Under the pieces are notes generated by a model. That model worked only from the letters and a program-made list of their open reading frames with translations, was not told where the DNA came from and made no database searches. A stretch of DNA of 64,000 nucleotides from Microbacterium sp. USTB-Y. GTDB taxonomy: Bacteria; Actinomycetota; Actinomycetes; Actinomycetales; Microbacteriaceae. Position numbers and translations under genes: made by a program. Location of the stretch: the NCBI RefSeq assembly GCF_023703415.1, contig NZ_JAGMTU010000002.1, positions 1 through 64,000 on the forward strand, given 5' to 3'. Positions 41,392 to 49,888 of this stretch are shown piece by piece; the stretch's first letter is position 1, and each line of letters starts with the position of its first letter.

Positions 41392-43494
41392 GCATCAGCT
41401 GGTACCTCCTCTCGTGCGGCCCTGCGTCGTACCCGAACGTCCGCCGCGCAGAAGGTCGGATCGAACTTCATCCCCCATGTGCAGGGGCTGCGCGCGATCG
41501 CGGTGCTGGCCGTCGTTCTGTATCACTTCTGGCCGGGACGGCTGAGCGGCGGGTACGTCGGCGTCGACATCTTCTTCGTGATCTCCGGCTTCCTCATCAC
41601 GGCGCACCTGGCACGCGAGCTGAACGCCACAGGCCGGGTGAACCTCGGCCAGTTCTGGGCGCGGCGCGCACGGCGTCTGCTGCCCGCGTCGCTGCTCGTG
41701 CTGCTGTTCTGCGCGATCGTGGCGGCGATCCCCGTGCTCTCGCCGCTGTCCCAGCTCCCCGCCGAGCTGCAGGAGATCGTCGCCTCGACGTTCTACGTGG
41801 AGAACTGGTTCCTGGCGCTGAATTCCGCCGACTATCTCGCGCACTCGGGCGACCCGACCATGGTGCAGCACTACTGGTCGCTCTCGCTGGAGGAGCAGTT
41901 CTACGTGCTCTGGCCGCTGATCATGCTCCTCGCGGCATGGATCGCGGTGAAGTACTTCCGCGGCTCGCGGCTGCGTGCGGCCGCGATCGCGATCGGCGTC
42001 GTCTCGGTGGCGTCGTTCGCGTTCTGCGTGTGGTTCACGGCCACGAATCCCGCACCGGCGTACTTCGTGACCTTCGGGCGCATGTGGCAGTTCGGCGTGG
42101 GCGCGGTGATCGCGCTCGTGCCGCGTCTGCGCGTGAGCAACCCGATCGGCAGCTTCATCCTGGGCTGGGGCGGCATCATCGTATTGCTCGTCGTCATCTA
42201 CCGCTTCGACGGTCAGACCCCGTTCCCGGGCTACATGGCCGCGATCCCGACCCTCGCGGCGGCGGCGATCATCGCCGCCTCGAACACGGAGCGCTGGTGG
42301 TATCCGACCCGCATCCTGGCGATCCGCCCGATGCGCTTCACCGGCGACATCTCCTACAGCCTGTATCTGTGGCACTGGCCGCTCATCATCATCGCGCCGT
42401 CGGTGCCGTTCTGGGGCCTCTCGATCTACCACCGCGTGGCGCTCGTCGGCATCTGCTTCCTGCTCGCCTGGCTCACGAAGAAGTTCGTGGAGGATCCGAC
42501 GCGGATGTGGAAGCCCCTGACCTCCCGCAAGCCCCGGCTCTCGCTGTGGGCATCGCTGGCTGCCATGGTGATCGTCGCGGGCACGGCCGGCGCCGGGTGG
42601 GCTGCGAACGCGGGCACCTACCAGCAGGGGGTGCAGGCGATCGCCGAGCTCCGGGCCAACCCGCCGGCCTGCTTCGGCGCCGCGGTGATCCTCGACGAGT
42701 CCTGCGCAGGGAAGAAGACCGACCAGATCCTGCCCGCGCCCGGATTCGCCGGCGTGGATCGCCCCGAGCAGTCGCAGTGCTTCGTGCAGCTCAACGATGC
42801 CCGCCCGGTCTCGTGCGAGTTCGGATCCAAGGATCCGAAGGCCAAGCAGATCGCACTCATCGGCGACAGCCACGCCTACCAACTGCTGACGACGTTCCAG
42901 GGCATCGCCGAGAAGGAGGGGTGGCATCTCACCACCTACTTCAAGGGCGCGTGCCCGTGGAACACCACGCCGCTGTCCACCGGAGGCGCCTTCGGCGATG
43001 CCTGCACGCAGTACCGGGCCGCCGTGGCCAAGCAGCTCGAGGGCAAGCACTTCGACGCGATCTTCACCGCGGCGCTCTCCACCACGCCCTATGCGGCGGG
43101 GGAGCACGCCTCGTCCTACGACGCCGCGGTGGCCGGCTATCGGGAGGCGTGGGCGACGCAGACGTCCCAGGGCACGCCGGTGATCACCGTGGTCGACAAC
43201 CCGGTGTGGGAGACCGACCCGAACAAGTGCCTGCGCACGCGGGCGCAGAGCGCCTGCGACGGAGCGCGATCCGACCTGCTGACCGAGAAGGATCCGCTGC
43301 GCGAGGCTGCGGCGGGGCAGAGGGACGTCACCCTCCTCGACTTCACGAAGGTGTTCTGCGGCGACGAGACCTGCCGGGCGGTCGTGGGCGGGGCGAACAT
43401 CTACCGCGATCAGGACCACATCACGGTGACGTTCGCCAACTCGCTCGCCCCGCAGTACACGGCGGCGTTGAAGGCGGCGATGGGGATCGGCTGA
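41389..43494 (+). CDS. Membrane acyltransferase with C-terminal SGNH domain (OafA-like)
   Basis: 701 residues. Residues about 25-400 are an acyltransferase-3 membrane domain: HVQGLRAIAVLAVVLYHFWP with the catalytic His, FFVISGFLIT, and QHYWSLSLEEQFYVLWP. Residues about 470-701 are an extracytoplasmic SGNH hydrolase-like domain (IALIGDSHAYQLLTT; DQDHITVTFANSLAPQ). Transfers acetyl or related groups onto a cell-surface polysaccharide. Several cysteines in the outer domain may form disulfides. Confidence 0.9.
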   Translation: MASAGTSSRAALRRTRTSAAQKVGSNFIPHVQGLRAIAVLAVVLYHFWPGRLSGGYVGVDIFFVISGFLITAHLARELNATGRVNLGQFWARRARRLLPASLLVLLFCAIVAAIPVLSPLSQLPAELQEIVASTFYVENWFLALNSADYLAHSGDPTMVQHYWSLSLEEQFYVLWPLIMLLAAWIAVKYFRGSRLRAAAIAIGVVSVASFAFCVWFTATNPAPAYFVTFGRMWQFGVGAVIALVPRLRVSNPIGSFILGWGGIIVLLVVIYRFDGQTPFPGYMAAIPTLAAAAIIAASNTERWWYPTRILAIRPMRFTGDISYSLYLWHWPLIIIAPSVPFWGLSIYHRVALVGICFLLAWLTKKFVEDPTRMWKPLTSRKPRLSLWASLAAMVIVAGTAGAGWAANAGTYQQGVQAIAELRANPPACFGAAVILDESCAGKKTDQILPAPGFAGVDRPEQSQCFVQLNDARPVSCEFGSKDPKAKQIALIGDSHAYQLLTTFQGIAEKEGWHLTTYFKGACPWNTTPLSTGGAFGDACTQYRAAVAKQLEGKHFDAIFTAALSTTPYAAGEHASSYDAAVAGYREAWATQTSQGTPVITVVDNPVWETDPNKCLRTRAQSACDGARSDLLTEKDPLREAAAGQRDVTLLDFTKVFCGDETCRAVVGGANIYRDQDHITVTFANSLAPQYTAALKAAMGIG

Positions 43495-43517
43495 CGGCCG
43501 GCCCCCGGCGGGACGGA

Positions 43518-43532
43518 TAGGGTCGCGGTATG
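43518..43532 (+). promoter_or_regulatory. Leaderless promoter of the gamma-carbonic anhydrase gene
   Basis: TAGGGT (43518-43523) followed after 6 nt by ATG 43530. Confidence 0.5.
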
Positions 43533-44057
43533 AGCGACGCCACGATCCTGTCCCTGCCCGATCGCACCCCCGTCATCGCCCCGTCGGCGTTCCTCGCCTC
43601 CGGGGCGAAGATCATCGGCGCGGTGACCCTCGGCGAGGGCTCGAGCGTCTGGTACAACGCGGTGCTGCGCGCGGACTCCGCGGAGATCAGGATCGGAGCG
43701 GGCAGCAACGCGCAGGACAACGTCTCGGTGCACGTCGACGCAGGGCACGGCGTCCTGATCGGCGACGACGTCTCGATCGGGCACAACGCGGTGGTGCACG
43801 GCTGCACGATCGGGGACGGATCGCTGATCGGCATGGGGGCCGTGGTGCTGAGCGGTGCGATCATCGGATCCGAGTGTCTCATCGCGGGCGGCGCGCTCGT
43901 GCTGGGCGGCACAGAGGTGCCGGACGGGTCGATGGTGGCGGGCGTTCCCGCCAAGGTGCGCCGCGCGCTCACTGCCGAGGAGCGGGAAGGTCTGCGCCGG
44001 AACGCGCGGATCTACCGCGAGCACTCGACCCAGCACCGCGAGGCGCGTCCGCTCTAG
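43530..44057 (+). CDS. Gamma-carbonic anhydrase-like hexapeptide protein
   Basis: 175 residues, left-handed beta-helix of repeated hexapeptides. The three zinc-ligand-like His are in VHVDAGHGVLIGDDVSIGHNAVVHGC. Family members hydrate CO2 or act as acyltransferases. Ends with an amphipathic helix (TAEEREGLRRNARIYREHSTQH). Confidence 0.9.
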   Translation: MSDATILSLPDRTPVIAPSAFLASGAKIIGAVTLGEGSSVWYNAVLRADSAEIRIGAGSNAQDNVSVHVDAGHGVLIGDDVSIGHNAVVHGCTIGDGSLIGMGAVVLSGAIIGSECLIAGGALVLGGTEVPDGSMVAGVPAKVRRALTAEEREGLRRNARIYREHSTQHREARPL

Positions 44058-44102
44058 CGCCGCGCGCACGACGTCGCCGTCGCCGGGTAGTCTCGACTGT
44101 GC

Positions 44103-44176
44103 GGGGCGGTGGCCAAGCTGGTGAAGGCAGTGGGCTCATAACCCAACGATCGCGGGTTCAAGTCCCGCCCGCCCCA
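44103..44176 (+). tRNA. tRNA-Met (CAT), elongator-type
   Basis: Acceptor GGGGCGG/CCGCCCC, anticodon loop CTCATAA with anticodon CAT, T arm GCGGGTTCAAGTCCCGC, discriminator A. The 1-72 pair is G-C, so it lacks the unpaired first base of initiators although its anticodon stem has GGG/CCC. A tRNA-Ile read after lysidine editing cannot be excluded. Confidence 0.85.
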
Positions 44177-44207
44177 CGCCGACATGCTGACGGGAGTCTT
44201 CGACTCC

Positions 44208-44261
44208 GAGCCGGGTTGCCCCGCCGTATTCCCTCCGGATCGAGGCGGGGCAGCCCGGCTC
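44208..44261. terminator. Large hairpin between tRNA-Met and csbD
   Basis: GAGCCGGGTTGCCCCGCC and its complement form an 18-pair stem (one G-U) around an 18-nt loop, between the tRNA and the convergent csbD stop at 44268. Confidence 0.75.
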
Positions 44262-44267
44262 TTCGCG

Positions 44268-44474
44268 TCAGTGCTCCGTCGCGTCCCTCAGGTGGTCGCC
44301 GGCCCTCTTCGCGTCGTCCTTGAGGTTCTCGCCGGCCTCCTTGAGGTCGGCCTTGGCCTGGTCCAGCTTGCCCTCGTTCTCGAGCTTCTCGTTGTCGGTG
44401 ACCTTGCCGGCCGCCTCCTTGGCCTTTCCCGTCAGCTTCTCGGCGGTGTTCTTCACGTGGTCTGCAGCGCTCAT
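44268..44474 (-). CDS. CsbD-family stress protein
   Basis: 68 residues, highly charged and helical: NTAEKLTGKAKEAAGKVTDNEKLENEGKLDQAKADL is the CsbD repeat pattern. CsbD-type proteins are general-stress induced (sigma-B regulon in Bacillus); role unknown. ATG 44474 is chosen for AGGAGAGGAG upstream. Confidence 0.88.
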   Translation of the reverse strand: MSAADHVKNTAEKLTGKAKEAAGKVTDNEKLENEGKLDQAKADLKEAGENLKDDAKRAGDHLRDATEH

Positions 44475-44593
44475 GGGCCTGCTCCTCTCCTGTGGGTCGA
44501 TGAGCACAGAATCGCAGGCGGCCACCGGCAGGTCGACGGGGTTGACGAGGCGTCGGCCGGTCGCTACAAGGGGCGGTACTGCTTAACCTTGTT

Positions 44594-44627
44594 GTTACGT
44601 AACTGATCAGGTACATTATCGGTCATG
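44594..44627 (+). promoter_or_regulatory. ArsR-type operator and leaderless promoter
   Basis: GTTACGTAAC (44594-44603) is a perfect 10-bp palindrome; TACATT at 44612-44617 lies 7 nt before ATG 44625. The palindrome overlaps the -35 position, which suits autorepression by the ArsR protein. Confidence 0.5.
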
Positions 44628-44942
44628 GATGCCGTGCTGCAGGCCCTCGCCGACCCGAGTCGACGGGTGGTGCTCGGGATCCTGCGTGATCATGAGGCCA
44701 CGGCGGGCGAGCTCGCCGATGCTCTGCCCATCGCGCGGCCCGGCGTCTCCCGGCACCTGCGCGTGCTGCGTGAGGCGGGTCTGGTCGACGTGCGGCAGGA
44801 CGCGCAGCGGCGGATCTACCGCCTGCGCCCGGAGGCGCTCTCCGGTATCGACGAGTGGCTCGCCGACTATCGCGACCTGTGGGTCCAGCGTCTCGACGCG
44901 CTGCACACCGAGATCGCACGAGGGAAGAGGGACGACGCATGA
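44625..44942 (+). CDS. ArsR-family transcriptional regulator
   Basis: 105 residues. Winged helix with DAVLQALADPSRRVVLGILRDHEATAGELADALPIARPGVSRHLRVLREAGLVDVRQD. The CxC metal site of metal-sensing ArsR proteins is missing (no cysteine at all), so it is probably not a metal sensor. Overlaps the next gene (ATGA), an SRPBCC protein, a common regulator-partner arrangement. Confidence 0.92.
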   Translation: MDAVLQALADPSRRVVLGILRDHEATAGELADALPIARPGVSRHLRVLREAGLVDVRQDAQRRIYRLRPEALSGIDEWLADYRDLWVQRLDALHTEIARGKRDDA

Positions 44943-45463
44943 TGGACACCGGGATGATGTGGGACATCGACGACGCTCACGGCGGTATCCGCGTCGAGGA
45001 GGTGTACGACACCGATCTCGAGGACCTGTGGCGGGCCTGCACCGATCCGGCGCGACTCGCGCGCTGGATCGTTCAGGTGACGGGGGACCTGAGACCCGGA
45101 GGCATGCTGGAGGCCACCTTCACCAGCACCTGGACCGGCCGCATGCGGATCGAGGTATGCGATGCCCCTCGGCATCTCCTGCTCACGCAGCAGCCGGGCA
45201 CTGAGGAGGAGACCGTGATCGAGGCCTGGTTGCAGGAGGAGGGCACGCAGTCGCGACTGATCGTGGAGGAGCGCGGATTGGGGTCCGGCGTGCTGCATTT
45301 CCACGCGGCCGGCTGGCAGGTGCACCTCGAGGATCTCGCCCGTTCGCTGCGCGACCCCGCAGGCGCCCATCCGGACGGCTGGTCGGCGGAGGCGCCCGCC
45401 GCGGCCTGGCAGGCCCGCTGGCGGGACCTCCTCCCCGTCTACGCATCGTCCCGGGGCGTCTGA
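44939..45463 (+). CDS. SRPBCC (AHSA1-like) protein
   Basis: 174 residues. HGGIRVEEVYDTDLEDLWRACTDPARLARWIVQVTGDLRPGG and MLEATFTSTWTGRMRIEVCDAPRHLLLT follow the START/Bet v1-like ligand-binding fold. ArsR-SRPBCC pairs are widespread in actinobacteria; the ligand is unknown. The ATG overlaps the ArsR stop by 4 bp. Confidence 0.85.
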   Translation: MMDTGMMWDIDDAHGGIRVEEVYDTDLEDLWRACTDPARLARWIVQVTGDLRPGGMLEATFTSTWTGRMRIEVCDAPRHLLLTQQPGTEEETVIEAWLQEEGTQSRLIVEERGLGSGVLHFHAAGWQVHLEDLARSLRDPAGAHPDGWSAEAPAAAWQARWRDLLPVYASSRGV

Positions 45464-45475
45464 GGGTGCGGCGGG

Positions 45476-46738
45476 TCAGCGTGTGCGGCGGTCCTGCGCG
45501 AGTCCGATGAGGTGCTCGAGTACGGGGCCGGAGCGCAGCCCGTTGTGCTCGTGCTCGCTCGTCACCCACAGGCGCACTCCGGGCAGCAGTCCGGCCGTCT
45601 CCAGCGAGTACTCCAGGGGCACGTACGGGTCGTTGACGTACACCGCCGCAGCGCCCTTGGCCTCCGACGCGACGAGGGCTTCGGGCGCGTAGATCTCCGG
45701 CCATTCATGCTGGGCCAGGGCCAGGGACACGTCGCGCCACGGACGGAACGCGGGGACCGTCTCGGTCCACTCCCGGCGGATGTGCTCGCCGGTGAACAGC
45801 GTGACGTCCTCGAGGAAGTCGGCGGGCTCCACCCGCTCCGCGGACCATCCGGTCACGTGGCCGTTCGCGTAGCTGGACTCGTGGAAGACGAAGTAGAGCG
45901 GGTTGCGCCCGTCGAACGGCATGGCTGCGGCGAGGTCGTACCGGAACGCATTGGTGTCGGGGGCGAGCTCGAGCAGCTGCCAGAGCGTCTGCCAGCCGTC
46001 GTTGGTGCCCAGCGCCGAGCCCACCGAGCGCAGGCGCGAGGGCGAGACGACCTCGCCGTCGGGCAGCACGATCCCGCCCGCTGCCGCGAGGTCGACGAGG
46101 CGACGCATGCGATCCCGATGCTCGGGGAAGCGCCGGTAGTAGCGCTCGGACGCGTCGCGCATCTTGTCGTAGCAGAGCGCGTAGACCTCGTCCGGGGTGC
46201 GGGTGACCGTGCTGAGCCCGCCGGTGAGATAAGCGGCGTCGATCGAAGAGGCGGCGGCCGAGAGGTAGGCCAGTGTCGTGAACCCGCCGAAGGACTGTCC
46301 GAGCACGTTCCAGCGGTCGGCGCCCAGGTGCGCGCGCAGGGCCTCGCAGTCGCGCACGATGGCATCGGCGCGCAGGTGGGTGAGGTGCTCGGCGACGGCC
46401 TCGGCACCGCGGTCGAGGATGCCGTCGGATACCGGGGTCGATCGTCCGGTGCCGCGCTGGTCGATCAGGACGACGCGGTAGTGCTCCAGCGCCTGGTCGA
46501 GCCAGGCGGGGCCGGCCGGCGCGTGCAAGGCGCGGGGCGCCTCGTGGCCGGGGCCGCCCTGCAGGAACACGAGGTACGGCAGCGACTCCCCGCCCGTTCG
46601 GGTCACCACGGAGGCGAACACGTCGATCGTGCGGGTGTCCGCGGGATCGGACCACACCAGCGGCACGGTGAGCGTGTGCTCTTCGATGGACAGGTCCATC
46701 ATGCGGCGGCGAAGGACAGGGGCGGCAGAGATCGTCAT
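45476..46738 (-). CDS. Alpha/beta hydrolase, proline iminopeptidase-like
   Basis: 420 residues. YLVFLQGGPGHEAPR is the oxyanion-hole motif of proline iminopeptidases, GQSFGGFTTLAYLS the nucleophile elbow with catalytic Ser, YLTGGLS the following strand, and TSEHEHNGLR holds the catalytic His. Cap-domain insertion of about 150 residues. It begins at ATG 46738, where its first base is also the last base of the DUF262 gene's stop, so the two are translationally coupled; the pairing is unusual. Confidence 0.85.
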   Translation of the reverse strand: MTISAAPVLRRRMMDLSIEEHTLTVPLVWSDPADTRTIDVFASVVTRTGGESLPYLVFLQGGPGHEAPRALHAPAGPAWLDQALEHYRVVLIDQRGTGRSTPVSDGILDRGAEAVAEHLTHLRADAIVRDCEALRAHLGADRWNVLGQSFGGFTTLAYLSAAASSIDAAYLTGGLSTVTRTPDEVYALCYDKMRDASERYYRRFPEHRDRMRRLVDLAAAGGIVLPDGEVVSPSRLRSVGSALGTNDGWQTLWQLLELAPDTNAFRYDLAAAMPFDGRNPLYFVFHESSYANGHVTGWSAERVEPADFLEDVTLFTGEHIRREWTETVPAFRPWRDVSLALAQHEWPEIYAPEALVASEAKGAAAVYVNDPYVPLEYSLETAGLLPGVRLWVTSEHEHNGLRSGPVLEHLIGLAQDRRTR

Positions 46739-48738
46739 CACATCACATTCCCGATGTAGGAGTACTTCACGAACACTTCGGCGGCGAGACCCGACTCCTC
46801 CAAGAGGCCCTGCACCGCACTCATCATGTATTTCGAGTCCCACCCCATGTAGAGGAAATGGCCCTCGTCGAGCTGATCCCAGGCGCCGTTCCAGGCCTTC
46901 TCGGCGTAGATCGGGCCGCCGTTGCGGGCGTTGAAGGCCTCGAGGGCTTCGCGGGTGTCCGTCCATCCGCGGCGGAAGACGCGGTTGAACAGGTACTTCA
47001 CATCGGGCACGTCCCAGCGCTCTCCGCGATACTCGACGTACTCGAACTCGCGCTCCCAGCCGGCCGGCCAGCCGCGACGGCGCACCGCGTCGAGGATCGG
47101 CGTGAGGCCGTCGTCGTCGATCTCGGTGACGGCCGGGCGCCGCCAGATGCTCAGGAACGCATCCGTCAGCGCCGCGGTGCGCTGCGAGATCGCGGCGGTG
47201 CCCCACGCGTCGAGCTCGGCGAGTGCGGACGTGCCGGGGATCCGACTTCGGCGGTACGCCTCGCGCTTGCTGGGGAAGGAGTCGCCGAAGACGCGCTCGG
47301 CCAGCGACTCCTCGATCAGCGTGAGGTTGCCGAGCGTCGACGCGAGCGCGCGATGGCTGTTCTGCTCGTCCTCGGTGTACTCGCTCCAGAGGCGAACGCC
47401 GTCGCCGGACCAGTTGTTGTGCGGGGCCGGGGGCACCACGTACTCGACGTCGTATCCCTCCGGGTCCGCGAGCCCCTCGAGACGGCCCAGCACATAGAGC
47501 GCATGCGGGAGATCCGCGAACTTCAGGGCGACCCTGATGCGCTCGTCCGAGGGGGTGATCCGCGCGAACGCCTTCAGCAGTTCGTCCGGGCCCTCGGCTC
47601 TGGCGCGGCAGAGGCGGGCGATCAGCCGGTCGGTGGGAACGCCGACCACGGCGCGGCGCAGCAGCAGGGACTGGATGCGCTCCAGGGTGCGGATGAGCTC
47701 GTACTTCGTGATGAGACTGTGCCGGTGGTCCCGATAGGCGCTCATGACGAGCGGATAGGTCGCGCGGCCGAAGGTGTTCACGTACGCGAGCTGCCGGCGG
47801 ATCTCCGGATCCGGCTCCGTCGCCGGATCCAGCAGCACGCCGTAGATCTCCGCGTACTCGCGCCACACGCTCGCCTGTGCCCGGAGCGTCTCGAGATCGG
47901 GCCGCGGGAACTCGTGGCGGAACGCGCTGTAGACGCCGTGCTCGCCGGCGACGGCGACCTCGCGTCCCGTCGTCATGATCAGGTAGTGCCGCCAGAAGGC
48001 TCCGATGGCCTGGCCGGTGCGGCGCTCGATCGGCAGCCAGAACTCGTCCTCGACCTGCTGCTGCTCGGAGTGCGACAGGCCCATGAGCACGTAGTTGTGG
48101 ATCAGCTCGTGGTCGCGCAGCGGTTCGCCGGTGGAGTTCAGGCTCTCGAAGATCTGCTGAGCGCTGGCCGCCGCGCCGAGGGTGATCGCGACGTGCTCGA
48201 GCTTCTGCAGGCCCCGCCAGATCCGGGGAGCCTCGTCGGCGTGCACCTGGGAGCGGAAGAAGGCGTAGTTGTCGTCGAAGCGGGACTCCTGCTGTCCCGG
48301 AGCGCGCCGATCGAGCACGACCGACTCGAAGAGACCCGCCCAGGCCTCATGCGGTCGCAGCTTGGTGCGTCCGGAGTCGCCGGGACGCACCAGGACGCGC
48401 TCGAGTTCGGCCGCGAGGGCCGGTTCGGTCTCCCGCACCGTGTGGTGCAGGGCGGCGATGAGCAGCATCAGCGTGGTGATGCGCTGCTGCCCGTCGATGA
48501 GGATGAGGTCGGCCTCCGCGTGAGCGTCGTCCTCGGCGGAGAGGATGGATCCGATGAAGTGGCGGTGGGCGTCGTCCTCGTCCGCGACGGAGCGGATGTC
48601 GGTCAGGAGCTTCTCGCAGCCGCCGATGTCCCAGCGGTACTGCCGCTGATAGACGGGGACGACGATCGTGGTCGCGGGGGAGGAGAGCCACTCGATCGTA
48701 GAGACTGCGGTTGCTTCGACGTTCGTGGCCGTGCTCAT
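46738..48738 (-). CDS. DUF262/DUF1524 GmrSD-like protein with altered HNH site
   Basis: 666 residues. The N-terminal DUF262 has PVYQRQYRW (28-36) and IDGQQRITTL (DGQQR at 82-86), the nucleotide-binding/NTPase site of GmrSD-type type IV restriction proteins. The C-terminal nuclease-like region has LGNLTLIEE around Asn471, but where the family normally has EHIxP the sequence is EYVVP (Tyr433), so the catalytic His is missing and the following Asn cluster is poor. Residues about 535-666 form an extra C-terminal domain I do not recognise (YVEYRGERWDVPDVKYLFNRVF; WDSKYMMSAVQGLLEESG). Coupled to a downstream serine hydrolase. Confidence 0.85.
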   Translation of the reverse strand: MSTATNVEATAVSTIEWLSSPATTIVVPVYQRQYRWDIGGCEKLLTDIRSVADEDDAHRHFIGSILSAEDDAHAEADLILIDGQQRITTLMLLIAALHHTVRETEPALAAELERVLVRPGDSGRTKLRPHEAWAGLFESVVLDRRAPGQQESRFDDNYAFFRSQVHADEAPRIWRGLQKLEHVAITLGAAASAQQIFESLNSTGEPLRDHELIHNYVLMGLSHSEQQQVEDEFWLPIERRTGQAIGAFWRHYLIMTTGREVAVAGEHGVYSAFRHEFPRPDLETLRAQASVWREYAEIYGVLLDPATEPDPEIRRQLAYVNTFGRATYPLVMSAYRDHRHSLITKYELIRTLERIQSLLLRRAVVGVPTDRLIARLCRARAEGPDELLKAFARITPSDERIRVALKFADLPHALYVLGRLEGLADPEGYDVEYVVPPAPHNNWSGDGVRLWSEYTEDEQNSHRALASTLGNLTLIEESLAERVFGDSFPSKREAYRRSRIPGTSALAELDAWGTAAISQRTAALTDAFLSIWRRPAVTEIDDDGLTPILDAVRRRGWPAGWEREFEYVEYRGERWDVPDVKYLFNRVFRRGWTDTREALEAFNARNGGPIYAEKAWNGAWDQLDEGHFLYMGWDSKYMMSAVQGLLEESGLAAEVFVKYSYIGNVM

Positions 48739-48775
48739 GCTGCTGTGCTTCTCCTCGGATCCGGGCTGCGTACCC

Positions 48776-48781
48776 AGTCTA
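48776..48781 (-). promoter_or_regulatory. -10 element of the DUF262-hydrolase unit
   Basis: Minus-strand TAGACT (48781-48776), about 38 bp before the ATG at 48738; a ribosome site AGGAGAAG lies in between. Confidence 0.45.
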
Positions 48782-48844
48782 TTCAGCGGCCGGAGGGCGC
48801 CGGATATTCACGGCTCGGTCCCCGGGGGCGTCTGAGGGCCGCTG

Positions 48845-48885
48845 TTAGGCTGTCCTAAGAAGGGCCTGTTAAAACGTGCTGGCCC
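48845..48885 (+). promoter_or_regulatory. Palindrome and leader hairpin upstream of the oxygenase gene
   Basis: TTAGG-CTGT-CCTAA (48845-48858) is a palindrome that matches 12 of 14 positions of the right part of the DtxR/IdeR iron-box consensus, and overlaps a -10 TAGGCT (48846-48851). In the predicted leader, GGGCC (48862-48866) pairs with GGCCC (48881-48885). Confidence 0.4.
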
Positions 48886-48909
48886 CTTATGAAAGGACAT
48901 GACTCGCTC

Positions 48910-49683
48910 ATGGCATACATCAAGTCCGCCGCCCTCGAGGACAAGGGCTTCGTCGTCCTCGACAGCTACAACCAGGAGCTCGACCCCAAGGAGTGGCTCG
49001 ACATCGAGTACAACGACTGGAAGTCGTCGGGCGACACCCGTTTCGCGCCGCTCGCATCCGCCAAGGGCGAGATCGAGTGCAACGGCTTCTGGAATCACGT
49101 GCCCCCGCGCACGGACAAGGACGGCGTCTGGATCGACGAGCAGACGTCCAAGGCGCCGAACCTCACGCGCCGCGCGCAGGAGCCGGGCGCGAACGTCGGC
49201 CGCTGCCGCGTCATCGAGCTGCAGCCCACGCCCTACGGCGAGTGCCTCTACAACCTGCACCAGGACGACAACAACCGTCTGAACCCCGACGGCACCGGCT
49301 GGGTCGTGCGCGGCTTCTTCAACCTCACCGACGACAAGGACAGCTACTTCGTCCTGCGTGAGAACCGCACCGACCCGAGCGTCGAGTACCGCATCGCGCT
49401 CCCGGCCGGCGCGCAGCTGATCGTGGACACGCAGCGCCTCTGGCACGCGGCCACCCACAACGGCACCGAGCCGCGCTACTGCCTCATCACCTCGTGGACC
49501 TCCGGCCCCGAGCTCGATGCCTACATCGAGAAGTACCACGGTACCCAGGACGTGGAGAACTACGAGGTCGCACAGGAGATCCTCGACGCCGGCTACGAGG
49601 AGCAGGCCCGTCGCGACGCCGCCCGCGCCGCCTACTACGCAGCCAAGGGCCAGCAGGAGAAGATCGCGATGAGCGAGGCCTGA
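48910..49683 (+). CDS. Putative 2OG-Fe(II)-type dioxygenase-like protein
   Basis: 257 residues. CLYNLHQDDNNRLN has an HxD pair, RLWHAATHNGTEPRYCLITSW has the distal His and an Arg, the layout of a double-stranded beta-helix oxygenase: HxD, about 70 residues, His, then Arg. The C-terminus (about 205-257) is an amphipathic helix rich in Ala, Glu and Arg. ATG 48910 follows AAAGGAC and is preferred over ATG 48889. The substrate is unknown. A strong terminator follows. Confidence 0.6.
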   Translation: MAYIKSAALEDKGFVVLDSYNQELDPKEWLDIEYNDWKSSGDTRFAPLASAKGEIECNGFWNHVPPRTDKDGVWIDEQTSKAPNLTRRAQEPGANVGRCRVIELQPTPYGECLYNLHQDDNNRLNPDGTGWVVRGFFNLTDDKDSYFVLRENRTDPSVEYRIALPAGAQLIVDTQRLWHAATHNGTEPRYCLITSWTSGPELDAYIEKYHGTQDVENYEVAQEILDAGYEEQARRDAARAAYYAAKGQQEKIAMSEA

Positions 49684-49724
49684 GCCTCCTGACTCGCCGG
49701 AGCCCGTCGCAGGGCTCCTGTATC

Positions 49725-49764
49725 ACGACCCCCGGCGTCGACGCGCCGGGGGTCGTTTCCTTTT
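49725..49764 (+). terminator. Rho-independent terminator after the oxygenase gene
   Basis: ACGACCCCCGGCG / CGCCGGGGGTCGT, a 13-bp perfect stem with 6-nt loop TCGACG, followed by TTCCTTTT. The best terminator in the window. Confidence 0.9.
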
Positions 49765-49888
49765 CGCAATGAGTTACATGCTTGTGATTTCGCTGGGTAT
49801 CGGTGAGAATGGGCGCATAACCGCATACCGCCATGCTTCGCGGATCAGGTCGTAGGGGAAGACGCACCTGATGAAACGGAGAAAGACC

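Noticed and set aside
44103..44176. Initiator tRNA-fMet, because of the GGG/CCC anticodon stem
   Set aside because: Initiators have an unpaired first base (C1-A72 type); here position 1 pairs G-C, so elongator-type is preferred.
45476..46738. Calling the 45476 gene a true proline iminopeptidase (pip)
   Set aside because: The GGPGH and GQSFGG motifs support the S33 family, but substrate specificity cannot be read; the symbol is left empty.
48776..48858. A toxin-antitoxin or small RNA gene between the DUF262 and oxygenase genes
   Set aside because: The space holds two divergent promoter elements and a palindrome only; no open frame with a start and ribosome site fits.
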